A stretch of 64,000 nucleotides of DNA from Cryptomeria japonica (Eukaryota; Streptophyta; Pinopsida; Cupressales; Cupressaceae). Shown here piece by piece: positions 23,123 through 34,434 of the stretch. The stretch is from assembly GCF_030272615.1 (NCBI RefSeq), contig NC_081406.1:458206072-458270071 (forward strand). Direction: 5' to 3'. Position 1 is the first letter of the stretch, and every line of letters begins with the position of its first letter. Position numbers and translations under genes: made by a program. The notes beneath the pieces are model-generated. The model was not told where the DNA came from. It was given only the letters and a program-made list of their open reading frames with translations, and did no database searches.

Positions 23123-25369
23123 ATGGGTGGTGATCTAATTTTCCATGAGCCAATGGTCCATGAAAGGTTGCTGCAGGATTTTGTCTGTGAGCATTATTTT
23201 CAAAACCACGGCTGGCTAGATTATTTCTTGAAAATCAGGGATTATAGCGATGAAATAGCTATGAAATTTATGCATTCCTTTGATGAAGGAGAAGCTATAG
23301 TTAAAGGGTTGAGGGTAATTTCTACAGAGCAGCAAATTGCAGAGGTCACAAGGTTGCTACAGGAAGGAGAACTCTTTCCTAAATCAAAAGATGCAAGAAG
23401 TGCCAGGGCAGAGTTCACAATTTCCACTGACATACCCTTAATGGTGGATAGACAAGGGACTAGAAGGGTTTCTTTACTAGCACATTGGCCTTAGGTAGCT
23501 CTGTATGTTCTGAAATATATTACATGTGAAGGATGGTATTCAAATTTGCATTCACCTCATTTTAAGTTACTTAGTCATCTCCGTCATTTCCAGTGAGTTA
23601 ATGTCCCAAATTTCTTGTATCATCTCATTTGTATAAGTGCTAAGGAGACTAGAAAATATGGAAATCGCTCTGTTAGCCATCATGGACTGGTTAAGTCGCT
23701 TGTACAATAGTCCCTGAGAGACGTTTCACAAATGGAATGGGGTGTGTTTGAGGATATTCTATAATTTAGGGTTGATGAAGCCTTTATTGCGAATAATCGG
23801 TCAGCTCAAGAAGAGATTGTTGCATAATATCTTTCTGGTGAAGATGAGGGTTTGCTGGTTGCTGAAGGAGCCACAATTATTATGGAAGGAAATATTGAAG
23901 CAGAGTCAATCGAAGAACAACCCTCTACTTCTCTTCAAAGAGATTCACTAGTTTTGCAAAGGGAAGGAAAAGAATTGGAAAAGGATGAATCAGATGAGGA
24001 ATTTGTTATTCGATTGCAGGAAGTGCATATTCCTCCTGCAGCCAAGAGGCATCGAACAAAAACAAAAACTCCTGCATCTGTTTCAAAAGTGTATGTAAGG
24101 AGAATAGGAAGGAGGACATAGAAGACTCAACCTATGAGTAATCCATCAAAGGTTATTGCAGTAGAAACTTCAGAAGAAGAAGATGCTACAGAGAATGAAA
24201 TGCAAGAAAAGCCTATGGAAGAGGAAATTCAAGAAAACCCTGCAGAAGAAGAAATTCAAGAAGAAGTTGTAATGGATAAGGTAGCAAATCTTGCTTTAGT
24301 GGCATTGCAATGTGAAGAGACTATTAATGATGTTCTACAACAACCTGAAGAAAATGTGGGAGATATGTCAACTTAGAATGAGGAGTTTATTGAAGAAATC
24401 CCACAGTCTAAGGTAGGACCTATTAGACCTCCTTCATCCCTAACTAGTTTATCAATTGCTTTAACATTTTTTAGGCAATGGGAAATAGAGAAGGATAGGT
24501 TGCAGGGGATAATTAATAAGCAACAAAAAGAGATTGAAAAGAAAGATAATAGAATTAAAGAATTAGAAGCTAAGGTAGAAGAGATTTATGGTATGGTTCC
24601 TGAGATGATGCAGTGGAGGGCACCCCCAAGAATTTATGCAATACATTTGAAAGAGCGGTATCTAAATTTTAGACTAAATTGCATTGTTAGGGACCTTAAT
24701 CCATCCTTGGAAACACCTGAGGAATTCTATCATGCTTACCAAACCTCTCCACATTTTGTAAGGAATTCGTTATGTGAATTATATTTACATAACTATGCTA
24801 TACCCCAAGACAGAGAATGGAATCCTTTATTGTATATTGGGGATATCCATCTCAGAGCTTTAATGTCATGGATCCAAAATGAGATGATCATAGGACCACA
24901 AGCCATGGAGTTTGAAAAATTAGAACTTGACTGTCCATTGCCATTGAGGAGGGAATCAGAAGCACCCAGGGTTCTGTATTATGATTGAAAAAAGTTGCTA
25001 ATAAGAGATGATGTTAGTAGGATAGTACTTCCAATGAGAAAGGAAGTCTATCAAGTGTATGAGCATTTGGTTTAGACCCACATGACAACCGCACTAGAAG
25101 GGATAACTCAACACTGGAATCATCTACCAAATCATTTAAAACTAGGAGAACCTTACTCATTACAGAATTTTTATGCAGCCATACAAAGAGCCTCCAGATA
25201 CATACAACTAGGTAGGGAAAAATCCAATAACTGGTTGCCATTAATCTTTCAGCCTCCAATCCTTATGTGGCCACTTTTGGCATGCCAACCAACAAAACAA
25301 AATTATGATGCAATTGTAGAAGGAAAAACTAGATGGTCCAGGTTGGAGAAAATGAAAGGATTTTATTGA
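23123..25369 (+). pseudogene. Gypsy-2 accessory ORF downstream of integrase
   Basis: About 749 codons in one frame, interrupted only by stops (among them TAG at 23492 and TAGs near 24119, 24374 and 25073). N-terminal half: VHERLLQDFVCEHYF, ISTEQQIAEVTRLLQEGELF, then LLAHWP, LYVLKYITCEGWY, FKLLSHLRHF, SHHGLVKSLVQ. A Glu-rich acidic segment follows, then a coiled coil (KQQKEIEKKDNRIKELEAKV, near 24520) and a further globular part (NFRLNCIVRDLNPSLETPEE). Athila-branch elements are known to have extra ORFs here, often called env-like, but I see no signal peptide or membrane span. The N-terminal pattern resembles the LINE accessory ORF. Function unknown. Confidence 0.7.
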
Positions 25370-25467
25370 AATTTTCCTTCCAAGGGAACCAGATAGGACA
25401 CTGTTGGTGATTTTAGAGTTTCAGCAAAAATCAAAAATTTTCCTTTTGCTACAGGAGCAACAAACCC

Positions 25468-25483
25468 TTAAAGTTGGGGGGCA
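25468..25483 (+). other. Gypsy-2 polypurine tract
   Basis: TTAAAGTTGGGGGGCA directly abuts the 3' LTR start TGATGAGTCG. Confidence 0.8.
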
Positions 25484-26749
25484 TGATGAGTCGATGCTTT
25501 GACATGTTTTTTATCATGACTCTTAGGTTTTTTGGTATCTTTTGGGTTGCATTGTAATAGTAAAGTATTGTGAATTGACTATATGTAATCCATGCTTTAA
25601 AACTGAACTTAAGAAATCATGTTTGAACTTTGTCAGTTAATTCCTACAACCATGACAATTTATTCCTGCAGGCAAATGATTTGTCCCTGTGATATGCAGA
25701 TTATTTAGGATAATGTCATATGTGAGTTAATGAATGTATTAATTAAGTAAGATACATATGTATGTCCTTGTATGTTATTTTTTGTTTTAGTGCAGATAAT
25801 AATTGATGTTGCGGTGGATGATTTTCTTTCACGCCTAAGGACTGGAGAATCACGTTCAGATAATTGGAGGTCAAACTAAAGGGGATTCGAGCAAGTGCAA
25901 TGTATTGCATAATCAGAGCAGTTATACTTCACCATGGGAGTTTAACTCTAATGCATATTGAATTCGCAAAATATCACTTTGGCATGCAAAGACTGTGGTT
26001 TGGTTTCAGATCCATGGTTCTTGCAGCCAATCTCTTAGTTATCTCCTTCATCTCACAATTATCCACCTCTTCTTCTGGGCGTAACTTGATTTGTCCATTG
26101 TAGTTGATCTTTTCTTTATAACAAGCTCTTCCTTCTTTCTTAGAGTTAGACAAGATGGAAAGGAATTGAGCAGAGTTTTGTCAAGCATTCTGAATTTTTC
26201 TCTTTTAGAATATGTAATCATTTTCAGGAAGAAATGAATAAGAATATGTTGTTCTAATCTGTTAATAGTACTTTGCTGGGAGTTTGATATCACTCATGCA
26301 AGGGGCCCCACTTGGTGAGTGATCCTGTGTTTATCATCATTGAAGTTAGTTTTTACTTAGTTGCAGTAGAAGTTCATGACTGGATTGTTCCTGCAGCCAT
26401 TGGAAATAGATCCTTTGACTGTTCCTACAGCCAAGACAGAATGGTGTGATTTCTGTTATTTTCATTAGATCATTTCAGTAGTGTTTTGTGAAGCTTTCAT
26501 GTAGCCTTTTATGATTTCCATTCCTGCCTTTCCTTTTTGCATAATGTTAGTCACTGCAGTAATGCAGAATAATCATTTAAGGAGCTTAGTGCATATATAT
26601 TGCAGACCCATTTCAAGTTTTACGTTCCTAGATTGATAACTAAATGAACACCAGCCATGAAAATAGTAAACTCTACCATATGAATGTCCAAACTTTGGAT
26701 TGAGATTTCAATTAGAGGTATTATTATTATCATTATAGTTGGGGTAAAT
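25484..26749 (+). repeat. Gypsy-2 3' LTR
   Basis: Starts TGATGAGTCGATGC. Same length as the 5' LTR and clearly the same sequence, with scattered mostly transition differences. Confidence 0.93.
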
Positions 26750-26754
26750 AGGGG
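26750..26754 (+). other. Gypsy-2 target-site duplication, right copy (AGGGG)
   Basis: Follows the 3' LTR, which ends GGGGTAAAT here against GGGGTAGACA in the other LTR, so the last bases of this LTR are mutated. Confidence 0.85.
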
Positions 26755-28139
26755 GTCTGAATGTTTTAATGGAATGACTAAGTGGGAAAGATCCCACAAT
26801 CACTAGCTATTTCATCAAGAACTAGAAAAATGACAAAATTCTTATCGGATCCTAGATGATGAATGTTTATGAGGAGGTCATCACCGAGGCCATGGTGATG
26901 ATGATCGAGGGAATGAAATTTTACAGGGACATAGGCATATCAGATAAAGCAACAGACAAGTTTCCTGTTATGGATGAAGAGAGGAGAAAGATGATTAAAA
27001 TTGACAACTCCTACCATGCCCCAAAGAGAATTTGCAGGCCATGGAGGTTTGTCTTATTCACTTCTATTGAATACATTACCTTAGATGGTAAGTTTACCAG
27101 AGCCTACGGGCATCGCTTTGTTTTACTCAACCATTTCCGTCACGGGGAAAAGGTTAGCCTTCCCTATTACCTTGCATGCTCAATGGATCATACTATAAAG
27201 GAGATCCAGAAGGACCCTAAGGGTGATCATCCCCTCCATCAGGGGCTCATGGTCTTGGTTTATAAAATGCTCAAGGGGAAGTGCATTGAAAAGCCTATTA
27301 AGGACAAAAATGCAAGAGATGTGACAACGGAGAGTGAAGCTACCGGTTTTAACTTTGAATTAGAGACCAAGGGAGAATCGGAAGAAACTAGCAAAAAAGG
27401 GAGGAATAGGGCCAAGAAGAGAAGGATTATTATGGAATTACGTATGTCGGATTCTGAAACCGACTCCTTTGAGAAAAAAATTGTTAAATAAAAGAAAGGG
27501 AAAGCTACTAGAAAATAGGCTCAGAGAAAGAATATTAAAAAGGGTAATAATTCTGATATCAACCATATTCTTGTTGATTCTGAGGAGGAGACTAAAGAAA
27601 ACAAGAAGGTTGAGAGTCAGGATAAAGATGGGGAGGGCAAATCGGTTATGGACAATATAGAGGGAGTGAATACGACAAGTCTGCATAAGGAGGATAAAGG
27701 GGATAAAAGTGGCAGTGGTGACAATGATACTGTTAAGGCCTTCTATGAGACCATCGCGACCATGGTGAAGGATATCAGTAGTTTGAAAATAGATACTCAA
27801 GCTTTTGCTAGAGTTACGGTTGGTGATAAGCCCTTGGCTGAACTTGTTAAAGAATTGGTTTCTATTCTACATAATGTGGAAGCTATTGAATGTATGGTTG
27901 GAAAAATCATAACTATGGAAAAAAAGGTCAATGAGATGGGAGATAGAAAGGAAATGGAAATCAAAATGAATGATTTCGACAGCAGAATTGACAGGTTGGA
28001 ACACAACATCAAGAAGATTGCTGACCAAAATTTCCAAATCCTCAAATCGTCAGTGGACAACATGAACATCCTTATCAATAGGTTCGAGAACAAAGCCGAG
28101 AAGGATGGTGATAAAGAGCTATCTGTTTCGGGTTTTTAA

Positions 28140-28282
28140 TGTTATGTCATGTTAGTTGATCCCTGTCAATGGGCTCATTTTGTCTTTTTGAATTGATCAG
28201 ACACTTTTTATAGCTGATTTGTTTTCTTGGTTTGTACAAGGTTCGGGTACCTTTCAAATACCTACTTTTACTTAATCAAAAC
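28140..28282 (+). other. LINE 3' untranslated region and end
   Basis: About 140 non-coding bases between the accessory ORF stop and gypsy gag sequence. They are T-rich, with a GGGTACC segment and a short terminal AAAA. The exact junction with element G is uncertain by about 10 bases, because the first G codons (KVLIEKG) could share bases with the LINE tail. Confidence 0.6.
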
Positions 28283-29880
28283 GAAGGTCTTAATTGAGAA
28301 AGGTATCATCAATATATTCAAAGAAAATAAAAAAGATTTGAAAGGAAATGATAAGCCACAATTTTGGTACAATAACAAGAACACAGTAAATGATGGCGTT
28401 TTAGATTCTAACACAGTGAGACCAAAAATCACTCTTTCAGGACCAAGTTCTTCTATAAATAGCCAAGTAAATACTCAAGAAACTTCAAAACCATGAAGGA
28501 AATACACCCCATTGGGAGAACCACTTGAGTTGGCTTTTAGGAAGCTAGTAGGAAACAAGCTAATAACAATTCTAGACAATCCTCCATATGAACCAAAAGT
28601 CAAACCAAATTGGTAGAATGACGATGAGTATTCCGAATATCACAAGAGCAAGGGACATAAAACAAGAAATTGCCATCACTTGAAGAACATTATTAAAGAT
28701 CTTATTGATAAAGGTGACATTGTGATTGATGGACATACATCCAATCAAGAACATAAGATGTGTAAGGAACCATTCCCTAAACATGACAAGGGAAAATCCA
28801 AAGCCATAGATAATCAAGCCAACTATAACAAAATGTCCTATGACTACGATCCAAACGTTAACCACATTTCAATGGACAAGTATGTTTCTACTATTATCAT
28901 AAAGGACAAAATGCTTGAGAGTTCTACCCAAAGAACCAAAGTTATCCTAAAAGGCATTGGAACTTCTTCTGAATCTACCTTTGAATGTAATGTCACAATT
29001 CGTCATGGTAAGGTCACCCTGTAAGGTGCTCCAGCTAAAACCACCACTTCCTCATCGGCCAAACCTGAGTACAACCTAGTAGAAAAGTTAGGGAAGACAC
29101 TCGTACTTATCTCAATCCTAGAACTATTGCGTATCTCTGCTTCACATAAAGCCATACTTGACAAAGTCCTAAGAGAAAATTTTGTACCCACTGATCTGAA
29201 CGTGGACCAATTTCTAGTCATGGTGGGATACCTTTCTGTTTCGCATAACCTTACATTTACATAAGCTGATGATGCTTCCGCAACCTAGCCTCATAATGCA
29301 CCTTTACATATTGAAGCCTTTATCTATAAAAACTGCCTCAAACAAGTCTTATAGATGGAGGAGCAGGTCTAAACATTTGTACATTAAGCACTATTAAACA
29401 ATTGGGATATTCTGAAAAAGCTATGAATTCTACACATTCAATAACCATAAAATCATATGATGGTGAAGAGCGTTCATCCAATGGCATAGTCACCTTACCT
29501 ATCAGAGTAAGGTCATTCACGAAGGATGTGGTTTGTCAAATCCTTGATCTAGATCTCACATACAATATACTCTTGGGATGCCCATGGATTCATGAAATAA
29601 GAGTTGTTCCCTCAATATATCATCGATGTATCAAGTTCCCATACAATAGATTTGAAGTGACCATCAAATGTGATATGAATCCATTCATATATTGCACTAA
29701 CCTATGAGCAAGATTAGAAATAACAATCCCAGTCAATCGATAAGTTGTTCCATCTTCAACATATGTTGATCTTGAATCGTTGAAAGCTTCTACATCCAAA
29801 CAAATAGAGATCAAAGAAAAGTTCAAGATTAAAGACCTGGGATGTGGTGAATATATCTTTCATGGGATGGTGAAGATAGA
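28283..29880 (+). pseudogene. Element G gag C-terminus and aspartic protease
   Basis: Begins mid-protein at KVLIEKG, right after the LINE. NDKPQFWYNNKN ... VNDGV matches element E gag (NDKPKFWSKNKNVVNDGV). The zinc knuckle YSEYHKSKGHKTRNC has lost its first Cys (E has CEYHHIKGHDTRKC). Then KCK-EPFPKHDKGK-like linker sequence and a protease segment with an intact active-site loop LIDGGAGLNIC at about 29348, reached through a frameshift. LDLTYNILLGCPWIHEI follows, the conserved protease end. Sequence related to E ends near 29880 with no RT. Several stops. Confidence 0.8.
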
Positions 29881-29894
29881 GGCAAATGACAAAG

Positions 29895-30560
29895 GTGAGG
29901 TGCAGTAGTAGAGAGGAGGGTAGTTCAAAGGAGAGATGGAGAGAGGAGAGACATGAACATGTAGTTAGAGGTAGAGGTGGGCTGTCGTTATAGGCACTGA
30001 CAATGCAGGTTCCCAGACAAGGATAGAGAAAGGGATAAAGTGAGGAGAGAGGAGAGGAGGAGGATGAGCTACTATCCTTGAGAAAGATCTACCAGGGATA
30101 GGAAAATGAGATTTAGGATCTAGAGAGGGATGTGGCTAGGCTCAGGAGTCAGCTGAGGGACACTGAGCAAGAGACAGATCAGGCTATTCAATGCTACATG
30201 AAGGATGAGGAGGCATTGAGGGTAGGTAGGCGAGCAGCAGAGGACATTGGGGCTGGATATTCCTATGTTCTATGAGTAGGGGAGGAGATAGCCTACTGGA
30301 GAGACTTGTATTATGGAGTTGTGCCTCTTGATCAGTGGACTAGGAGCTTCCAGATACCATCGCGGGCTACAACAACCACTAGAGGGAGAGATAGGAGTCA
30401 TGCATCCAATGGTGGGGTCATGGGTCCTCCACCATCAATAGATAGATGGGGAAGGAGAGATGATTCTAGAGCGGGGACTTGCAGGGCTCAAACTCCGTTA
30501 AGGTCGGTTGGCTCCGAGGAAGGGAGTTCATCATAGCCTTAGATGGCTCCCAAAGTATTA
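29895..30560 (+). pseudogene. Plant-mobile-domain C-terminal fragment, inverted copy
   Basis: Reads LERDVARLRSQLRDTEQ and EEALRVGRRAAEDIGAGYSYVL, closely matching the minus-strand ORF at 32015-32423 (RLRIQLWDTEQ, EEALRVGRKETEDTRAGYAYVL). It then extends further than that copy (WRDLYYGVVPLDQW ... SVGSEEGSSS) to a TAG near 30535. It is a coiled-coil C-terminal tail. In orientation it is opposite to the larger mobile-domain gene downstream, giving an inverted repeat of about 400 bases with a 1.7-kb loop. Confidence 0.65.
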
Positions 30561-31990
30561 GTTTTTTGTATCATTTTTGTATGATGATGTAGACACTTTC
30601 GAGTGATTGAAGCTATATGATTTTGACATCATTGTATCATGAAACTTATGCTTTTTGAGATATTAATATGAGATGATTCATCCTTGTGGCAACTAGATGT
30701 ATATGTACCTATGTGATGTTGCTTCTATGTGATGTATGTTTCTATGTGTTAATGCAATTCATGATTCTATGATGTATAGATGCTTATGAGATACATGTAT
30801 CTATGATGTTTACGATAGGAATGCAGTAATATATAAATGATGAAATTCAATATTTTTACATTCTTTTATGTTTTATATGATATAAAAACTTCAATGTATG
30901 AAATACAGATGAATATGATAATGCAAATAACTATTTACATGATGAGAATGTAAAATATGCTAACATGTGTTGTGTTATTATTCTGGCATTTTATGTTGTA
31001 TATGAGAATACAGATACTAACTAATGATATATGCAAGATGCAATGCGATTGTGATATATATATGTATGTATGAAAAGCTAATATGTGGTAATGCAGGTGC
31101 AATCTACATGAAATGAAGATATTTTTGGTGTGTCATTATACTCAGTCATGTGATAGTAGGCTACACGGAGTCAGGAAGGATGATGGAGGTCAATCATGAA
31201 AGGGGGATGGAAGATAGAAGATATGGAAGTGAAAGAGCTTCTTGTGCTTTATCATCATTGAGCTTTATTATGGCAAATAGGTTATGACAATCGAGGCATA
31301 GGTTCGACCCAAAAAGTCATTGTACCCATTTGCATGGAGATTAGATAGTCACAAACAAGGAATATCCTAGTTCATACTATACTTAGAGTATCCTAATATC
31401 CTTGGACAAGTCATAACATTACTAAGAGACAATCCACAAACAACAAAACAATAGGTGAACATATCCTATCCTCGCCTTTCTAGTCAAAGACATCCTAGAG
31501 ATAGAATCTTTGGTCAGAGACATCCCAAAAAAGCCAAAAGACATGTCACCAAAAGATAAAATCAAAAGAAAACCAAGACTCAACACCAACATCCATTGTA
31601 GTCATCAATTTTAGTGTCTCTTGTCACTTGCATAAGTCTATTTAATTTTGGTCATAATGTTTACTTTCAAAAAAAGGATTGATAGAACTGAACCATAATG
31701 TTGTTTGAGTCTACTAAAAGATTTGATTTATTGAAGCCCATTGTTGTTGTTTACATCTCATCTAAAACTGACTTAATCCATAAAATTGATACTTTATTAC
31801 GGAGAAGATGAAACTTTATTGCTGATCTTTGATGTAAGTGTTACTTTATTCTAGATTGTGAGCAGATAGACTAAAGATAACTGGGAGAAACTGTACTCCT
31901 CGAAACATGTGATGCTCTTAGTTCCACACCCATCACTAGACTAAGATTTAGGAGCTAATTTATAATGGATGGAAAGGGGTGAAAAGGAAG
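30561..31990. other. AT-rich non-coding spacer of element G
   Basis: No coding motifs. Many TATGTGATG and GATGTA words around 30700-30800. From 31160 on the composition is less AT-rich but still lacks an ORF with family features. Confidence 0.4.
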
Positions 31991-33199
31991 GATTATACAA
32001 ATAAATAAATATTTTTTAAATCATAGGCTATGTCCTCCCATGCTTGTAGAACATAGGCATATCCGGCCCTAGTATCCTCTGTTTCTTTCCTACCTACCCT
32101 CAATGCCTCCTCAACCTCCGTGTAGCACTGGATAGCTAGATCCCTCCCTTGCTCAGTGTCCCACAGTTGTATCCTGAGCCTAGCCACATCCCTCTCTAGA
32201 TCCCGAATCTCATTTTCTTGTCCCTGGCAGATCTCTCTCAGGGATAGTAGCTCATCCTCCTCCTCTCCTCCCTCCTCACCTTGTCCCTATGGTTGTCCCT
32301 GTCCCTGTCCCTATCCTGGAACCTATGTTTTTGGCACCTAGAAAGGCAGTACACCTCTACCTATGACTACATGCGCCTATCTCTCCTTGCCTCCATCTAT
32401 CATCCGAACTACCCTTCTCTCTCCTACTGCACCTTGCCTCCATCATCTACCTCTACTTTTACCATCCTCGCTATCATCTCCACCATCCCCACCATCACCC
32501 TCTATTAGCTCTCCTAGATCTGTCAGCCATTGAAATGGATAATCTACCTAATATGCGTTGTACTCGACATCCATCCCTGCATCCTCCACATCTGCCAAAA
32601 TAACCCAAGGCATGGGACCATCTTGCATTTGTGGCACTACCTGATCATAAGACAATAACGGACCTAAATGTGGTCGATCTCTCACTGTCCATGCATACAT
32701 CCCTAAGCCATGTGGCATCCAATGTCTCCTATTGAACTGCCCGCATACTCTATCTATCAATTGTCACTCAATGATATATGGTGTCCTCAATGATATACTC
32801 TATCTATCTATCAATTGTCACTCAATGATCACTTATCGCCAATACTCTAGCCTCCCAGTCCGTGGCTAGGAAGTAATCATATCATACAAATGTACATAAC
32901 TTTGCCCATGTCCCCTACCTCTAAAGTGTATCATTCGTGTAACAAGAAGATGCTCATATGCCCATACCTGCAATTATGTCACTCCACACCCCAATCCCAC
33001 TGATCTGTGATACACAAACTGATGTAGCTTATAACACAATTGTGATAGCAGACATGAACCCCATGCAAAACTGGTGTGCTCAGTCACCAATGTCTCCAGA
33101 GTCCTCCCCCATCCCACAACCAACCCTCGTGTCGCCCTGTCCATATAGAAAAACCCACTAATAACTCTTGCGAGCACCACCGGTAGAGCCAATCCTATA

Positions 33200-33204
33200 G
33201 CTAT
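33200..33204 (+). other. Copia-2 target-site duplication, left copy (GCTAT)
   Basis: Directly before the LTR. Matches 40438-40442, and its removal rejoins the antisense mobile-domain frame. Confidence 0.93.
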
Positions 33205-34384
33205 TGCTGGCATTTTTTACGTTTATGTTGTGATTGTCATTGATGGACACACACTTGTATTGAGATCCCCTTTGTATGTATGAGCTAGAGCTCAACTGGT
33301 ATTTGTTCCAACCGGTATGTTGTATTCTAGTCTTTAGACTAATGATTTTGCAGAATGTGTTTCCCGGTCTAAAGTGGCATGACGACCCCAAGCGGTTTGT
33401 AGATCTCAACCGGTACAAAGGAGAAAAGCGGCACAACACATTCTTACCAGTCTTCATTTTGTCAAACCGACAACCGCTATTTTGTATGAGCCGGTAATAC
33501 TCTGTGATGAGTTACTAGCCAACATTTTGTGATGAGTTACCAACCCACTGATTGATTGACGATGCCGACACACTGACGGTACTTTTTGTGTCATGTTACT
33601 GAGTATGTCTAGATTCATTGAACCTAGGAAACTGTAATGTAATCCTATTGGACCAACATAAAATCAGATTCCTTTGAAAGGACATCACGTCTAGGGTTTT
33701 GAGTTGTTGAAACTATTGCTGAAAGGGTTTATGGTGTGGCTAGGGTTTAAGGTGATTGCTAAGTTGTTGTAAGAGAAATCTTATCTGAGAAGATCAAGTT
33801 GTAAACAGAAAGAGATAGAAAAGATTGAAGTAATGCTGGAGTGCATTAGCAGTGAACTATACTGGATCTAATCAAGCAGTTTGTGCTATAAGATAGATCA
33901 AACGCTTGTTGATTACTCACATCTTTGACAAGTCTATAGCCCTTAACTCGGTAGGCCTCAAAGCTTTTGTAAAGTCCTCTAACAAGGTGGTTCACTTTTG
34001 TGAATCTAAAATCCTCTAACAAGGTAGTCTTTAATCGGACTTATCTCCTAATAGAGATTGAGATTCCTAACAGGATTTGTTCTAGTGAAGAACATTGTAA
34101 GACCTTAACCGGTCTGACCTTAACCGGTCTGGTTTCTATTCTACAGATAGTGACTTGTGAGTTCCATCTCAACATGGTTTTTCCCAGTTGGGTTTCCATG
34201 TCAAATATCTTGTGTTATGGTTGTATTTCTTTTGTGGGTGAATGCTTTATTCGCATTTTGGTTTGCATGTGTGATAACCGGTCTGTCTGTTAGACTGTTT
34301 TACCAGTTTATCTTCAGACTATGTAAGTGTTTAAGGACAAAGATTTTTGGCATACTAATTCAAGCCCCCTCTTAGTATTCATCA
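33205..34384 (+). repeat. Copia-2 5' LTR
   Basis: Starts TGCTGGCATTTTTTACG (TGTTGG in the other LTR), ends TTCATCA. ACCGGT and CCGGTA words are frequent. Confidence 0.94.
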
Positions 34385-34386
34385 AT

Positions 34387-34398
34387 TGGTATCAGAGC
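34387..34398 (+). other. Copia-2 primer-binding site
   Basis: TGGTATCAGAGC, two bases after the LTR; initiator tRNA-Met type, the same as Copia-1. Confidence 0.9.
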
Positions 34399-34434
34399 CA
34401 ACCTTTCTATAAGTTTAACCACTTGGAAAGAGAT

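Larger units (their letters stand above)
15703..26749 (+). mobile_element. Gypsy-2: full-length Ty3/gypsy element (Athila/Tat branch), 11.0 kb
   Basis: Two LTRs of 1266 bases each, a TGGCACCATTGCTGGGGA primer site (the Athila-type TGGCGCC...GGGGA site with changes), gag, protease, RT-RNase H, integrase, an extra long ORF, then a polypurine tract. Target duplication AGGGG at 15698-15702 and 26750-26754. It sits in the LINE accessory ORF. All ORFs carry stops. Confidence 0.93.
15615..28139 (+). pseudogene. LINE downstream accessory ORF (split by Gypsy-2)
   Basis: An ORF of about 490 codons starts at an ATG (15615, MGGNKKRF), about 220 bases after the RNase H, and ends at 28139. Gypsy-2 occupies 15703-26749. 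With it and one AGGGG copy removed, codon phase is kept exactly: WDILQQG runs into GLNVLMEW. Stops in this frame are at 26775 (TGA), 26823 (TAG), 26853 (TAG), 27489 (TAA) and 27516 (TAG). The N-terminal half looks globular: ITEAMVMMIEGMKF, RPWRFVLF, EYITLDGKF, FVLLNHFRHGEKVSLPYYL, LHQGLMVLVY. The C-terminal half is acidic and lysine-rich, ending in a probable coiled coil (KKVNEMGDRKEMEIKMNDF onward). No RT, nuclease or zinc-knuckle motif is seen. The frame upstream to 15441 is also open, so the true start is uncertain. Function unknown. Confidence 0.65.
1..28282 (+). mobile_element. L1-type LINE, split by two nested LTR elements, 5' end outside window
   Basis: Non-LTR retrotransposon in three pieces: 1-1465, 13545-15702 and 26750-28282. 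Copia-1 and Gypsy-2 occupy the gaps. Without them about 5.1 kb of LINE remains. Order of parts: endonuclease-to-RT linker, reverse transcriptase, thumb, zinc-finger (zf-RVT type) segment, RNase H, then an unexpected second ORF. The 3' end is placed near 28282. There a GGGTACC-containing segment of the kind seen at plant L1 3' ends runs to TTAATCAAAA, and gypsy gag coding sequence (element G) begins immediately after. The A-tail is very short. The 5' end and the LINE's own target duplication lie outside the window. Confidence 0.85.

Noticed and set aside
17098-25369. Integrated plant pararetrovirus
   Set aside because: An integrase, LTR pair and target duplication are present and no movement-protein motif is seen; it is a gypsy LTR element.
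23123-25369. True envelope gene
   Set aside because: No signal peptide or membrane span visible in the frame; the content is globular, acidic and coiled-coil.
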